From Catenuloplanes atrovinosus (GTDB lineage Bacteria; Actinomycetota; Actinomycetes; Mycobacteriales; Micromonosporaceae), in the NCBI RefSeq assembly GCF_031458235.1, contig NZ_JAVDYB010000001.1, forward strand, positions 4,884,001 to 4,948,000: a DNA stretch of 64,000 bases. The letters are read 5' to 3'. Of this stretch, positions 51,033-59,804 are shown piece by piece. The first letter of the stretch is position 1, and every line of letters starts with the position of its first letter. The notes beneath the pieces were generated by a model. That model saw nothing but the letters and a program-made list of their open reading frames with translations. It did not search any database and was not told the origin of the DNA. Made by a program: the position numbers and the translations under genes.

Positions 51033-51689
51033 TCAGAGGCGGGCGAGGATGCCCTTCATCGTGGTGATCTCGGCCTGCTGATCGGTGATGATTTTCTGGG
51101 CCAGGGCCTTCGCGTCGGCGTTAGTACCTTGCTGGACTTCCTGCTGCGCCATGTCGATGGCGCCTTCGTGGTGGCTGATCATCATGGTGAGGAAGTGCGT
51201 GTCGAACGCGGCGCCGGTGGCCTCGGTGAGCATGCTCATGTCGGCGTCGGACATCATGCCGGGCATCGACCCGTGGTGCATGCCCGCGTCCATGCTCATG
51301 TCCGGTGCTGGCCGGCCCCAGGCGGCCAGCCAGCCGGTCATGGTGTCGATCTCCGGCTGCTGGGCCTGCGCGATCTTGCCGGCGAGAGTCTTGACCTCGC
51401 TGTCGGCGGCCCGGCCGTCGGCGAGGGCGGCCATCTGCACCGCCTGCTGGTGGTGCGGGATCATCGCCTCGGCGAAGCTGACGTCGGCGTCGTTGAACGA
51501 TCCAGCCGACACCGACGCCGCCGGTGCGGCCGCCGACGCGCTCGCCGGCATGTGGTTCATGCCCCCGGCGTCCGGGTCGGCGGAGTGATCACCGCCGCAG
51601 GCCGACAGCAGCAGCGTGGCGGTAACTGCAGCACCGGCGAGGAGGGTACGGCCCCGCATCGTGGTCGGGGGCAGGGAAATACGCATCAT
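51033..51689 (-). CDS. DUF305 lipoprotein, copper-associated
   Basis: A 218-residue lipoprotein. LLLSACGG with Cys31 is a lipobox. Two four-helix repeats follow, each with the DUF305 His signature: VSFAEAMIPHHQQAVQMAAL and HFLTMMISHHEGAIDMAQQE. Met/His-rich linkers (MDAGMHHGSMPGMM) suggest copper binding. DUF305 proteins are exported metal-binding proteins often next to copper resistance genes. The start is ATG 51689 (a second ATG follows immediately). Confidence 0.92.
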   Translation of the reverse strand: MMRISLPPTTMRGRTLLAGAAVTATLLLSACGGDHSADPDAGGMNHMPASASAAAPAASVSAGSFNDADVSFAEAMIPHHQQAVQMAALADGRAADSEVKTLAGKIAQAQQPEIDTMTGWLAAWGRPAPDMSMDAGMHHGSMPGMMSDADMSMLTEATGAAFDTHFLTMMISHHEGAIDMAQQEVQQGTNADAKALAQKIITDQQAEITTMKGILARL

Positions 51690-51776
51690 GATGGAATGTG
51701 ACCTTTCGGCAGGATTCGGGTACGCGTGCGGGCGCCTCGGCCACGACCGATCGCGGTCGCCGTCGAGGTGGGTCGC

Positions 51777-52229
51777 CTATATGCGCAGTACCGCTACCGA
51801 GGCCAGCGTCAGACCTGCAGGCCGGTCCGGCGGTGCGCGCGGCATCAACGCCCGCAGCACCCCCGCCGCCATCAGGCGCTGCCGGTCGTAGCCGGCGGCA
51901 GCCAGCCACAGCAACATCACCAGCACGACCAGGCCGGTCAGGATCGCCAGACACACGCTCCAGACACCCGCGCCGTGGCCACCGTGCCCGCCGCAGCGGT
52001 CGTCCGGGCACACCGTCGACGCCGTCCACGCCGCCATCGTCACGCCCACGGTGACCTGTGCGTGCGTGCCGGCCGCCGACTCGTGCGTGCCGGTACTCGC
52101 CGGGTGGTGGGTGTCGGTGCGGACACCGGTATGGCCGAGGGTGTGCATCAGCGCCAGGCCGAGGACGGTCGCCAAAAGCAGCATCAGCCGGGCCGTACGG
52201 CCCGGCACGATCGCTGCTGCCCCGCTCAC
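51777..52229 (-). CDS. DUF6153-like membrane protein
   Basis: A 150-residue protein with two membrane helices (RLMLLLATVLGLALMHTLGH and VWSVCLAILTGLVVLVMLLW) and a His/Cys loop between them (GTHESAAGTHAQ, CPDDRCGGHGGHGAG). It ends LTLASVAVLRI, the C-terminal type found in DUF6153 proteins of copper regions. GTG 52229 is preceded by GGTGGGG. Role probably metal-related but unproven. Confidence 0.75.
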   Translation of the reverse strand: MSGAAAIVPGRTARLMLLLATVLGLALMHTLGHTGVRTDTHHPASTGTHESAAGTHAQVTVGVTMAAWTASTVCPDDRCGGHGGHGAGVWSVCLAILTGLVVLVMLLWLAAAGYDRQRLMAAGVLRALMPRAPPDRPAGLTLASVAVLRI

Positions 52230-52380
52230 CGCCCCACCGTAGCGTCTGCGGCCTCCGCCGATGACGACACCACCCGGACACAGACCCTGGCCCCGGGCCG
52301 TGCCCGGCTCCGCCCCGGACCTGTGCCGCCCGGGGCGGATGCCCGCCTGTCACCCGCCCGGGTGAAGGACCCCCCTCGGG

Positions 52381-53295
52381 TCAGGTGCCGGGCCGGCGGC
52401 CGAAGGTGCGGACCTTGGTGCCGGTCTTCAGCTGCTTCCACATCGCCACCGCGTCGCGGTGCAGGAGGTTGACGCAGCCGTGCGAACCGCGGGCCGCGTC
52501 GTGCAGGTACGTGGTCGTCTCGTGGAAACCGATCCCGCCGTTGAACCGCTGCCAGTACGGCAGCCACACCTCGTACGGGTTCGACCACTCCCGGACCGCG
52601 CGCTTGTTGATCCGGTACGTCCCGGCCGGGGTGGCGTGACCGCGGAACCCGGTCCGAACCACGGTCGGCCCGAACACCACGTCCCCGTCACGCATCACCC
52701 ACACCGTCTGCAGGGTCAAGTCGACGCAGGCGGTCACCCCGGCGCCGGCCTTGCACTGCCGGACCCGCTTCGGGTCGGTGCTGGCCGCGAGGCGCCGGGC
52801 GACATCCGCCGTGGTGGCGTCCGCCTGCCCGACGGCGGGCTCGACACCGAACCGCTGCTGAAACGCCCGGATCGCGGCGCAGTCGGCCGGCGAGGACCGG
52901 CCGTTGACGCTGACCGGACCGTAACCGCCCAGACGGGCGAGAGCGGCTTCGATGTCGCGCTGCCACCGGCCACCCGCACACGCCACCGCAGCCGCGGCGG
53001 CCGGGGCAGAGGCGGCCGCGGAAGGGCGGGAGGCCTGCGGGCGGGAAGCGGGCGGACGGGAGACGGCAGCATCACCGCGTGCGGTCCGGGCGGGTGCGGG
53101 GTCCTGGCGCAGCACCCGCACGCCCGGCGCGCTGAGGTCCGCCGCGGCCTGTGCGGTCGCGGCCTGTGCGGGCGGCGGGGCCGTATTCATCAGGTCCAGC
53201 ACGTCACCGGCGGCGGCCGAGGCCGCCAGCCCGAGCACCACGGCCGCGCTCAACAGATACGTCACCGCTTGCGAACCCGCCACCCGGGCAACCAC
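52381..53295 (-). CDS. exported L,D-transpeptidase (YkuD) with peptidoglycan-binding domain
   Basis: A 304-residue exported protein. Signal/anchor helix (AVTYLLSAAVVLGLAASAAA), an Ala/Pro-rich linker, a peptidoglycan-binding_1 motif (PADCAAIRAFQQRFGVEPAV) and a YkuD domain (TLQTVWVMRDGDVV, GIGFHETTTYLHDAA, catalytic Cys in GSHGCVNL). It would make 3-3 crosslinks or attach proteins to the wall. GTG 53295 or GTG 53283 starts it. It stands among copper genes, possibly as an envelope-protection gene. Confidence 0.9.
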   Translation of the reverse strand: MVARVAGSQAVTYLLSAAVVLGLAASAAAGDVLDLMNTAPPPAQAATAQAAADLSAPGVRVLRQDPAPARTARGDAAVSRPPASRPQASRPSAAASAPAAAAAVACAGGRWQRDIEAALARLGGYGPVSVNGRSSPADCAAIRAFQQRFGVEPAVGQADATTADVARRLAASTDPKRVRQCKAGAGVTACVDLTLQTVWVMRDGDVVFGPTVVRTGFRGHATPAGTYRINKRAVREWSNPYEVWLPYWQRFNGGIGFHETTTYLHDAARGSHGCVNLLHRDAVAMWKQLKTGTKVRTFGRRPGT

Positions 53296-53469
53296 CCTTC
53301 ACCGCACCACCACCGACGCTCACCACGATCGCCGCCACGGCGCCCGGATCGCGGTCCCGGCCGGGAGCAGCCATGGTGCAACACACCTCGGCACGCGTTC
53401 GCAGCCCCGGGCGGTGGTCTGCCTCGGGCTGCGATCACGCGGCCTGGTGGGTGTTCGGCCGGGACCGGG

Positions 53470-55641
53470 TCACGGCCGGGGCGCCAGACGCACCCGGCGC
53501 AGCAGTTGGGCGTTGAGCGCGACCACGATCGTCGAGGCGCTCATCAGCACCGCTCCGACCGCCGGGCTCAGCGTGATCCCGGCCCAGGCCAGCACGCCCG
53601 CGGCGAGCGGGATCGCCACGACGTTGTAGCCGGCCGCCCACGCCAGGTTCTGGATCATCTTCCGGTAGGAGGCTTGCGACAGGCGGATCACGCCGGTCAC
53701 CGCCCGGGGGTCGGAGGAGGCCAGCACGACACCGGCCGACTCGATCGCCACGTCCGTACCCGCGCCGATCGCCAGGCCGACATCCGCGCGGGCCAGCGCG
53801 GGCGCGTCGTTGACCCCGTCACCGACCATCGCCACCCGCAGCCCGCGCTCCTGCAACCCGGCCACCGTCCGGTCCTTGTCGGCCGGCAGGACCTCGGCGA
53901 ACACCTCATCCTCGGCGGTGAAGCCGAGGTCGGCCGCGACGGCCTCGGCGACCGGCCGCGCGTCACCGGTGATCATCACGATCTTGCCGATCCCGGCCTG
54001 ACGCAACTGCGCGATCGCCTCGCGCGCTTCCGGCCGCACCTCGTCCTCCAGACCGAACGCCCCGATCACCGCCGGTGTCCCGGCGTCGTCCAAGCGCAGC
54101 AGGTGCAGCACCGCCGCTCCACGCCGCGACCACTGCCCCGCCGCCGCCTCCAGGTCGGCCGGCACCGTCGCGCCGAGCTCCCGCAGCAGAGCGGGCCCGC
54201 CGACGGCGTAGGTGCGCCCGTCCACGACCGCCTGCACGCCCCGGCCGGTCAGCGACCGGAAACCCGTCGCCCGCCCGCGCAGACCCCGCTCGTGGGCGGC
54301 CGTGGTCAGCGCCCGCGCCAGCGGGTGCTCGCTGTCGGCCTCGACCGCGCCGGCGACATCCAGCACCCGCGCCTCGGTGAACCCGGTCGTGGCAGCGATG
54401 CCGGTCACGGTGTGCGCACCCTTGGTCAGGGTGCCGGTCTTGTCGAACAGCACCGCCTCGACCGTGCGCATCCGCTCCAGCGCCAGCCGGTCCTTGACCA
54501 GGATCCCGGCCCGCGCCGACAGCGCCGTCGACAACGCGATCACCAGCGGGATCGCCAGGCCCAGCGCGTGCGGGCACGCGATCACCAGCACCGTCACGGT
54601 CCGCACCACCGCCTGATCCAGGTCACCGAGCAGCCACCAGACGACGAAGGTCAGGACCGCGGCGGCGGTCGCGATGTAGAACAGCAGCGCCGCGAACCGG
54701 TCCGCCAGCACCTGTGCCCGGCCACTGGCCGCCTGCGCCTGCGCGACCAGCCGGCCGATCCCCGCCAGCGCCGTGTCCTCACCCACCGCCTCCACCCGGA
54801 CCCGGATCGCCGAGTCGGTCGCGACCGTCCCGGCCACCACCCGATTTCCGGCACCCCGGGACACCGGACGGGACTCACCGGTGATCATCGACTCGTCCAG
54901 AGCCGCCGTGCCCTCGACGATCCGTCCATCAGCCGGCACCCGCGCACCCGAGCGCACCAGCACCAGATCCCCGACCGCAAGCGCGGCCACCGGCACCCGC
55001 TCGGTGTCACCGTTGGCGGCAAGCCGTTCGGCGTCGTCGGGCAGCAGCGCGGCCAGCGCCGCGAGCGCGCCCTGCGCCTGCCCGATGGCTTTCATCTCCT
55101 GCCAGTGCCCGAGCAGCATGATCGTCACCAAAGCCGCCAGCTCCCACCAGAAGTCCAGTCCGAACACCCCGACACTGGTCGCCAGCGACGCCACGTACGC
55201 CACGGTGATCGCCATCGCAATCAGCAGCATCATTCCCGGTGCCTGGTCCCGCACCTCGGCGACCGCACCGGCCAGGAACGGCCACCCGCCGTAGAGGAAC
55301 ACCGCGGTACCGAGTACCGGGCCGACCCACGCCATACCGGGGAAGTCGAGGGTGTAGCCGAACCAGTCCATGATCATGTGGCTCGTTGCGACGATCGGGA
55401 CCGTCAGCACCAAACTGAGCCAGAACTTCCGCCGGAACGCATCCGGATCGTGACCGGCGTGCTTGTCGTGCCCGCCATGACCCGCACCCCCATGCGCGGA
55501 CGCGTCATGTCCGCCACCGTGACCGGCGTGCGCCGCCGGATGCCCGTGATGATCGTGCGTGCTCGCGATGCCCGCCGTGGCGTGCGTGCGTGTGGTCACG
55601 GCCCCGGGTGCTGCGTGACCTTCGTGGTCTCCGGTCGTCAT
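53470..55641 (-). CDS. copB: CopB-type heavy-metal P-type ATPase
   Basis: A 723-residue metal-transporting P1B ATPase. The N-terminal 65 residues are His-rich (HDHHGHPAAHAGHGGGHD). The membrane and catalytic domains have MLLGHWQEMKAIGQAQGALA, the transport motif VIACPHALGLAIPLV (CPH, not CPC, as in CopB exporters), the phosphorylation site FDKTGTLTKG, MITGESRPV and the hinge VAMVGDGVNDAPALARADVG. Start ATG 55641 follows TTGGAGGTGG. It exports copper(II) or silver out of the cell. A CsoR-like operator lies just upstream. No regulator gene is nearby. Confidence 0.95.
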   Translation of the reverse strand: MTTGDHEGHAAPGAVTTRTHATAGIASTHDHHGHPAAHAGHGGGHDASAHGGAGHGGHDKHAGHDPDAFRRKFWLSLVLTVPIVATSHMIMDWFGYTLDFPGMAWVGPVLGTAVFLYGGWPFLAGAVAEVRDQAPGMMLLIAMAITVAYVASLATSVGVFGLDFWWELAALVTIMLLGHWQEMKAIGQAQGALAALAALLPDDAERLAANGDTERVPVAALAVGDLVLVRSGARVPADGRIVEGTAALDESMITGESRPVSRGAGNRVVAGTVATDSAIRVRVEAVGEDTALAGIGRLVAQAQAASGRAQVLADRFAALLFYIATAAAVLTFVVWWLLGDLDQAVVRTVTVLVIACPHALGLAIPLVIALSTALSARAGILVKDRLALERMRTVEAVLFDKTGTLTKGAHTVTGIAATTGFTEARVLDVAGAVEADSEHPLARALTTAAHERGLRGRATGFRSLTGRGVQAVVDGRTYAVGGPALLRELGATVPADLEAAAGQWSRRGAAVLHLLRLDDAGTPAVIGAFGLEDEVRPEAREAIAQLRQAGIGKIVMITGDARPVAEAVAADLGFTAEDEVFAEVLPADKDRTVAGLQERGLRVAMVGDGVNDAPALARADVGLAIGAGTDVAIESAGVVLASSDPRAVTGVIRLSQASYRKMIQNLAWAAGYNVVAIPLAAGVLAWAGITLSPAVGAVLMSASTIVVALNAQLLRRVRLAPRP

Positions 55642-55667
55642 GTCGACCACCTCCAATGCGCCGAAGG

Positions 55668-55686
55668 TATACCCCCCGGGGGTATA
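55668..55686. promoter_or_regulatory. CsoR-like copper operator
   Basis: TATACCCCCCGGGGGTATA is an almost perfect dyad 27 nt upstream of the copper ATPase start. The G/C tract with TATA flanks matches CsoR-type operators, which are derepressed by Cu(I). No csoR gene is in the window, so the repressor must act from elsewhere. Confidence 0.8.
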
Positions 55687-55713
55687 GGGCAAGGGGTGGT
55701 GGGGTTCCCGGCG

Positions 55714-56883
55714 TCACAGCGACGACGACGGCCGGGGCCGGCGCCGGATGCGGGGTATGAGCTGGTGATCCGAGGCACGCGACCTGCGAGACGGGGTCTT
55801 CGGATCTATCAGGCGAGCGGGATGATCTTGGACGTGTGGTGCGGAGCGGGATACGGCCATCGATGGAGATGAGACATCGGCAAACCCTGGAGAGAAGAGC
55901 CGGGACAGATCCTCGTCGTAGGCGGGGTGGTAGGGCACTCCGGGCTCGCGGATGTCGGCCCACACCTGCTGCGTGGTGAGCTGGTGGATCGGCAGCCATT
56001 CCCACACGTGCCGGCTCGCCTCGGCGCTGACGCCGAAGTGGAACGCGAACGGCCGCCGGGCGGCCCGGTCGGCGGACTCCTGAGCGCGAAAGCCCATCAC
56101 TTGCAGCACCCGCACTGGACGGGTCAGGGTGTGCTCGGTGCGAATCTGTTGGCAGAGGAACTCGGTGAAGCCCTGGCCGGGCGCGGTCTTCCAGTCGCTG
56201 GTGCAGTAGCGCGTCCACATGGTCGCCCAGCCGCGCGGTGAGCCGTCTCGTTTGCGGCGCGTGGCGAAGTCGTCGAGCAGGTCGCCGTCGACATCGCGGC
56301 GCGCGTAGTGCATCAGCCCGGCCCACTGCCCGCGGCTGGTCAGCACCTCGCCTTGGCGGCGAGCGTTCCACACTGCCCAGCCGCTCTCGCCGGAAAGTGA
56401 GATGTTCCCGCGGGCGGCTTGCTCCGCGGCCAGCTCGGGCACCTGCTGCCACTCGATACGCGGTTCGTCGCCGTCCTCAAGGGCTTTGTCGAGGACCAGG
56501 TGCAGTACCGCGACCCGGTCGAGCACGCCAGCGGCGGCGAGGATGCGCAGGACCCGGCGTAGCGCGGTTTGGCTGTCCTTGCCGCCGCTGGTGTGGATGA
56601 CGATGAGGTCGTACCAGTCGAGCCAGCCCGGCGTGGCAGGCTCGGGTGCGCTGGCGGCCTGCCGGATCAGCGGCAGTTTGCGTGACACGGCCGCGACGAG
56701 GTCCTGCGGCGTGATCGTCGGCGGGATCACGGTGGTCACGGATCTGGGTTCGGCAATGAGGCCGACTGCTTTGCGGCGCGCCTGGAGTTGCACGTTCCAG
56801 TGCAGCGACTCCCGCAGGCCGGCGTCGGCCAGTGCGCGTAGATAGGGCGCTGCGGTTGGCGCTGCTGGAGTCCTGGCTTCCAT
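55714..56883 (-). CDS. PAPS-reductase-like ATP-pyrophosphatase, C-terminally altered
   Basis: A 389-residue protein. The PP-loop YDLIVIHTSGGKDSQTALRR (SGGKDS at 99-104) binds ATP. Family-like stretches follow: VAVLHLVLDKALEDG, GWAVWNARRQGEVLTSRGQW, RYCTSDWKTAPGQGFTEFL, and RVLQVMGFRAQESADRAAR. After VPYHPAYDEDLSRLF the family's usual Cys-rich C-terminus is replaced by unrelated Ser/Arg-rich residues, so the gene seems truncated or frameshifted. ATG 56883 has GAAAGGAC 7 nt upstream. It diverges from a second enzyme of the same superfamily. Function in DNA or tRNA modification is possible, not shown. Confidence 0.75.
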   Translation of the reverse strand: MEARTPAAPTAAPYLRALADAGLRESLHWNVQLQARRKAVGLIAEPRSVTTVIPPTITPQDLVAAVSRKLPLIRQAASAPEPATPGWLDWYDLIVIHTSGGKDSQTALRRVLRILAAAGVLDRVAVLHLVLDKALEDGDEPRIEWQQVPELAAEQAARGNISLSGESGWAVWNARRQGEVLTSRGQWAGLMHYARRDVDGDLLDDFATRRKRDGSPRGWATMWTRYCTSDWKTAPGQGFTEFLCQQIRTEHTLTRPVRVLQVMGFRAQESADRAARRPFAFHFGVSAEASRHVWEWLPIHQLTTQQVWADIREPGVPYHPAYDEDLSRLFSPGFADVSSPSMAVSRSAPHVQDHPARLIDPKTPSRRSRASDHQLIPRIRRRPRPSSSL

Positions 56884-56944
56884 GATCGCCGTCCTTTCTG
56901 CGTGTTCGGACACCCGTAACGCCCGAAGATCATGGTATCATGAA

Positions 56945-56956
56945 TCATACGTATGA
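56945..56956. promoter_or_regulatory. palindromic operator in the divergent promoter
   Basis: TCATACGTATGA is a perfect 12-bp palindrome, flanked by ATCATG to the left (56929-56934) and CATGAT to the right (56959-56964), which forms a larger dyad. It lies 18 nt before the plus-strand start and within the 91-nt gap of the two PAPS-like genes. The nearby double-HTH protein is a candidate binder. Confidence 0.65.
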
Positions 56957-56974
56957 GACATGATAGGACGGGCG

Positions 56975-58207
56975 ATGGGCAAGCCGGTGGTGTTGTCGTT
57001 GGGCATGGGGATCGACAGCGCGGCGATCCTGGCGCGGTGGCTCACCGATGCGGGCTCACGGGACTTTCCGCTGAAGGACCTCGTGGTGCTCACGGCGATG
57101 GTGGGCAGCGAGTACCGGGCCACCGAACATCTGATGACCACCTACCTGCTGCCGTTGATGCGCGCGCACGAGGTGCGCTACGTGCAGATGTCGCGCCAGC
57201 CGCGCACGCCCGGCACCCGCAAGGTGGTGCCGGGCTATGTGGTGCTCGACGACTCCATCACGCCGCGGCGGATGGTGATGCGCGGGCCAATCACGCTCGT
57301 CGACGAGTTGCGCGCCACCGGCACGGTGCCGCAGACGGCCCGTAACGCCCGACGATGCTCGTTGAAGTGGAAAGCCGAGCCACTGGACGCCTGGATCGCA
57401 CGCAACGTCGCCGGGGAATTCCGGCACGTGATCGGGTTCGCGGCCGACGAACTAGGCCGGGTGGCCAAGGACCGCTCATTCAGCACCGATCCGCGACGGG
57501 TCTCGGAATTCCCGCTGGTGACCTGGGGCTGGGACCGGGCCCGCTGCGCGGCGTACCTCGCGGAGCTGTTCGGCGAGGCGTGGAGCAGGTCGTGCTGCGG
57601 CTTCTGCCCGTTCCAGGCCGGGCCAGAGGCGCCGCTGATGTTCCGGCGTTGGACCGACGATCCAGACCGGGCCGTCGAGGCCCTCACGCTGGAGGCCGCC
57701 GCGCTCGCACTCAATCCCCGCTCGACACTGTTCGGCACCCGCGCCTCAGCACTGCAGCGCAGCATCGCGCAGGGACTACCGGCCGCCGAGCGCGTCACGC
57801 GGCAGCTAGCCGCTGCGACGTGGGCCGCCTACGAGGTCCGCCGGATCAAGGGCCCGTCACGCAGCAATCCGCACGCCATCACCGCAGACCGATCGGTACG
57901 CACCACCGCGCGCGGGACTCGGGCCGAGGTCGAGCGGCACATCGCCGCGCTGGCCGGCACACAGCAACTGCGCCTGGAGGTAGACGTGTACGGCTATGTG
58001 CGTGCTTGGGCACGTGAGCGCGGTGACATATATCCGCTGATCGAGCACCTGTGGGTGGCCGCGCCCGCGGGTGTCGCCGACAAGGCACCGACCGGATTCG
58101 AGGACCGCTGGGCGGACGCGATCGGCGCGCCACGACCCCTGCCGGACACCGGCCAACTGGCCTTGCCCATCGCCGTGCATGCGACGCCCCCATCCGCCCG
58201 ACGCTGA
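56975..58207 (+). CDS. second PAPS-reductase-like ATP-pyrophosphatase superfamily protein
   Basis: A 410-residue protein. The PP-loop is VLSLGMGIDSAAILARWL (SxGxxS replaced by LGMGIDS). Family features: VVLTAMVGSEYRATEHLM, RRCSLKWKAEPLDAWIAR, HVIGFAADELGRVAKD, the Cys-rich CCGFCPFQAG. The C-terminal third (AYEVRRIKGPSRSNPHAITA) is extra. Start ATG 56975 follows ATAGGAC; ATG 56960 is in frame. Similar genes are carried by actinophages and islands, with unknown chemistry. It is followed by a strong hairpin. Confidence 0.78.
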   Translation: MGKPVVLSLGMGIDSAAILARWLTDAGSRDFPLKDLVVLTAMVGSEYRATEHLMTTYLLPLMRAHEVRYVQMSRQPRTPGTRKVVPGYVVLDDSITPRRMVMRGPITLVDELRATGTVPQTARNARRCSLKWKAEPLDAWIARNVAGEFRHVIGFAADELGRVAKDRSFSTDPRRVSEFPLVTWGWDRARCAAYLAELFGEAWSRSCCGFCPFQAGPEAPLMFRRWTDDPDRAVEALTLEAAALALNPRSTLFGTRASALQRSIAQGLPAAERVTRQLAAATWAAYEVRRIKGPSRSNPHAITADRSVRTTARGTRAEVERHIAALAGTQQLRLEVDVYGYVRAWARERGDIYPLIEHLWVAAPAGVADKAPTGFEDRWADAIGAPRPLPDTGQLALPIAVHATPPSARR

Positions 58208-58232
58208 TTGACCTTGAATCCTGAAATCCGTT

Positions 58233-58270
58233 CGCCCGGGGTAGGCCGCCGCCGTACGGCGGCCTGGGCG
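58233..58270 (+). terminator. nested hairpin after the PAPS-like gene
   Basis: GGCCGCCG-CCGTA-CGGCGGCC is a perfect 8-bp stem-loop, enclosed by CGCCC/GGGCG, 26 nt after TGA 58207. It probably terminates the 56975-58207 gene. Confidence 0.6.
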
Positions 58271-58377
58271 AGCCCCGCTCCCAGGGCCCTTTCATCCTTT
58301 GGCTGCCCACCACCGCGCTCCGAGCTGCCCATGCGGCATCCTTGTCCGGTCGGGACGGTGGATGGCCGGGAGGGCGT

Positions 58378-58884
58378 GTGGGCAGAAGTGCGGTCGAGGC
58401 ATTCGACCCGCAGCGGCTGCGTGAGGCGCGCGAGCGGGCAGGGCTGACGCAGCGCGACATCGCGGTGAGGCTGCTCGAGGCCGACCTGGCCGCGAAGGGC
58501 CGCGACCCGTCATCACTGACCGGCGAGGCCTGGGCCAAGGCGGTGGAGACCGAACGGATCCGCGTCATCGACTACGAGCAGGGCACACACGCACCGCGCG
58601 CGGTGCTGCTGCGCCGGCTCGCCGAGGCGCTCGGCGTCGACGCCTTCGAGCTGTTCGCCGAGGGCACGCCGCGAACCCTCGTCACCCTGCGCAGCAGGTT
58701 AGGGCTCAACCAGGCGGACGTGGCCGCGCACCTCACCGTCGGCCGCGCCTTCTACGCCCGTGTCGAACAGGGCCGCGCTTCGATGCGCAACGCCGCCGAC
58801 CAGCAGGCACTGGCCGCGGTCCTGAAAATCAGCATCGACGAGGTGCGGACCCTGACCAGCGCCACGACACCGCCAGACGCCTAA
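58378..58884 (+). CDS. double helix-turn-helix (XRE-type) regulator
   Basis: A 168-residue protein with two XRE-like helix-turn-helix segments: REARERAGLTQRDIAVRLLE (residues ~10-30, with the rest of that domain extended by an insert), then RSRLGLNQADVAAHLTVGRA and FYARVEQGRASM (~105-135). GTG 58378 follows GGGAGG by 4 nt. It lies 170 nt after the PAPS-like gene, which it may regulate by binding the TCATACGTATGA palindrome. Phage- and island-borne repressors often have this structure. Confidence 0.85.
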   Translation: MGRSAVEAFDPQRLREARERAGLTQRDIAVRLLEADLAAKGRDPSSLTGEAWAKAVETERIRVIDYEQGTHAPRAVLLRRLAEALGVDAFELFAEGTPRTLVTLRSRLGLNQADVAAHLTVGRAFYARVEQGRASMRNAADQQALAAVLKISIDEVRTLTSATTPPDA

Positions 58885-59804
58885 CCCCCACGATGCGGCC
58901 CACCAAAGCCGGGCGTTCCACCCAACCTTCGCACTCGCGGGCCGCGGAATGTATGGGACAGGTGAATGAGCGGCGTCGAGCCAGGCAGGAAAGCAACGCC
59001 GAAGAACTTGATCAAAGTTAGCGCGGGACTCAGATCCACGTTGCGGTATTCAACGTCGCAGACTTCCGTTTCGTGCGCCGGGCGACCGCCCCGGCGCACG
59101 ACTAACGGTAAAACATCTTGCAGCGTGGCTACAGAAACACGAGGCGCTCATGCGGTGCGAAAGCCCCGTCTAATCTGCCTGGTCAGCTAGGGCCACAGCC
59201 ATGCATGACGATGATCGGCATAGCAGCGGCGAACAGCCGAACGCCCCAGATGATCCGCTCCCCTGCCTGACGCCATTTGCGGGTACGAACGCTGGCGTTT
59301 CGGGCACTACGCCGCCTACGGCGACGACTGATACCGGTCAAGAATCATCCTCCTCGCAATGGCCAAGCTCGCCTCCTTTGCAAACTCGGCACCCTTTCCC
59401 GTCACTGACATATGCAGCATCAGTCGCGGGTGGTGACCACCTTAGCGGACCCTCGAAAGCACATTGAGGTGATCTTTTATGCATAGACCTTTAGCGGTAT
59501 TCACCGTGTTGACCGCAAACGCAATAAAGGCTATCGCCCGACGGAAACGGGACTCTTCAAAGCGGGCGAAAGGATCCAAAACGGCCAACAAAAAATGTGA
59601 CGCACGCAACACTATGTCCGGTGTCGTGTTCTTACGGACCGGCTCGGCTATGCGGATAGCGCCGCCCGCCTGGACGCATCGGTATCGCCGTGCCGCTCGC
59701 CAGACAAGGCATCGGCACGGGTGCCCGGCCCTCTCAACCTACGACGGCCCGGCGCGACCGCCGCGGGTCCATGGGCAACTACGCGGATGCCGGATCCGTG
59801 CCGC
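58885..59804. other. low-GC, gene-poor stretch next to the IS110 element
   Basis: GC content falls clearly between about 59,000 and 59,650. A plus-strand ATG at 59479 has GAGGTGATC upstream and opens a frame (TVLTANAIKAIARRKRDSSK) that runs into the insertion sequence end. This might be a truncated gene. No other feature is evident. Confidence 0.4.

Noticed and set aside
52459-55872. 1,137-aa plus-strand open frame
   Set aside because: Antisense to the copper ATPase and the transpeptidase; arginine-rich shadow.
59201-59467. 88-aa plus-strand frame
   Set aside because: Ser/Thr/Pro-rich without pattern, no ribosome site; likely noise in a low-GC stretch.
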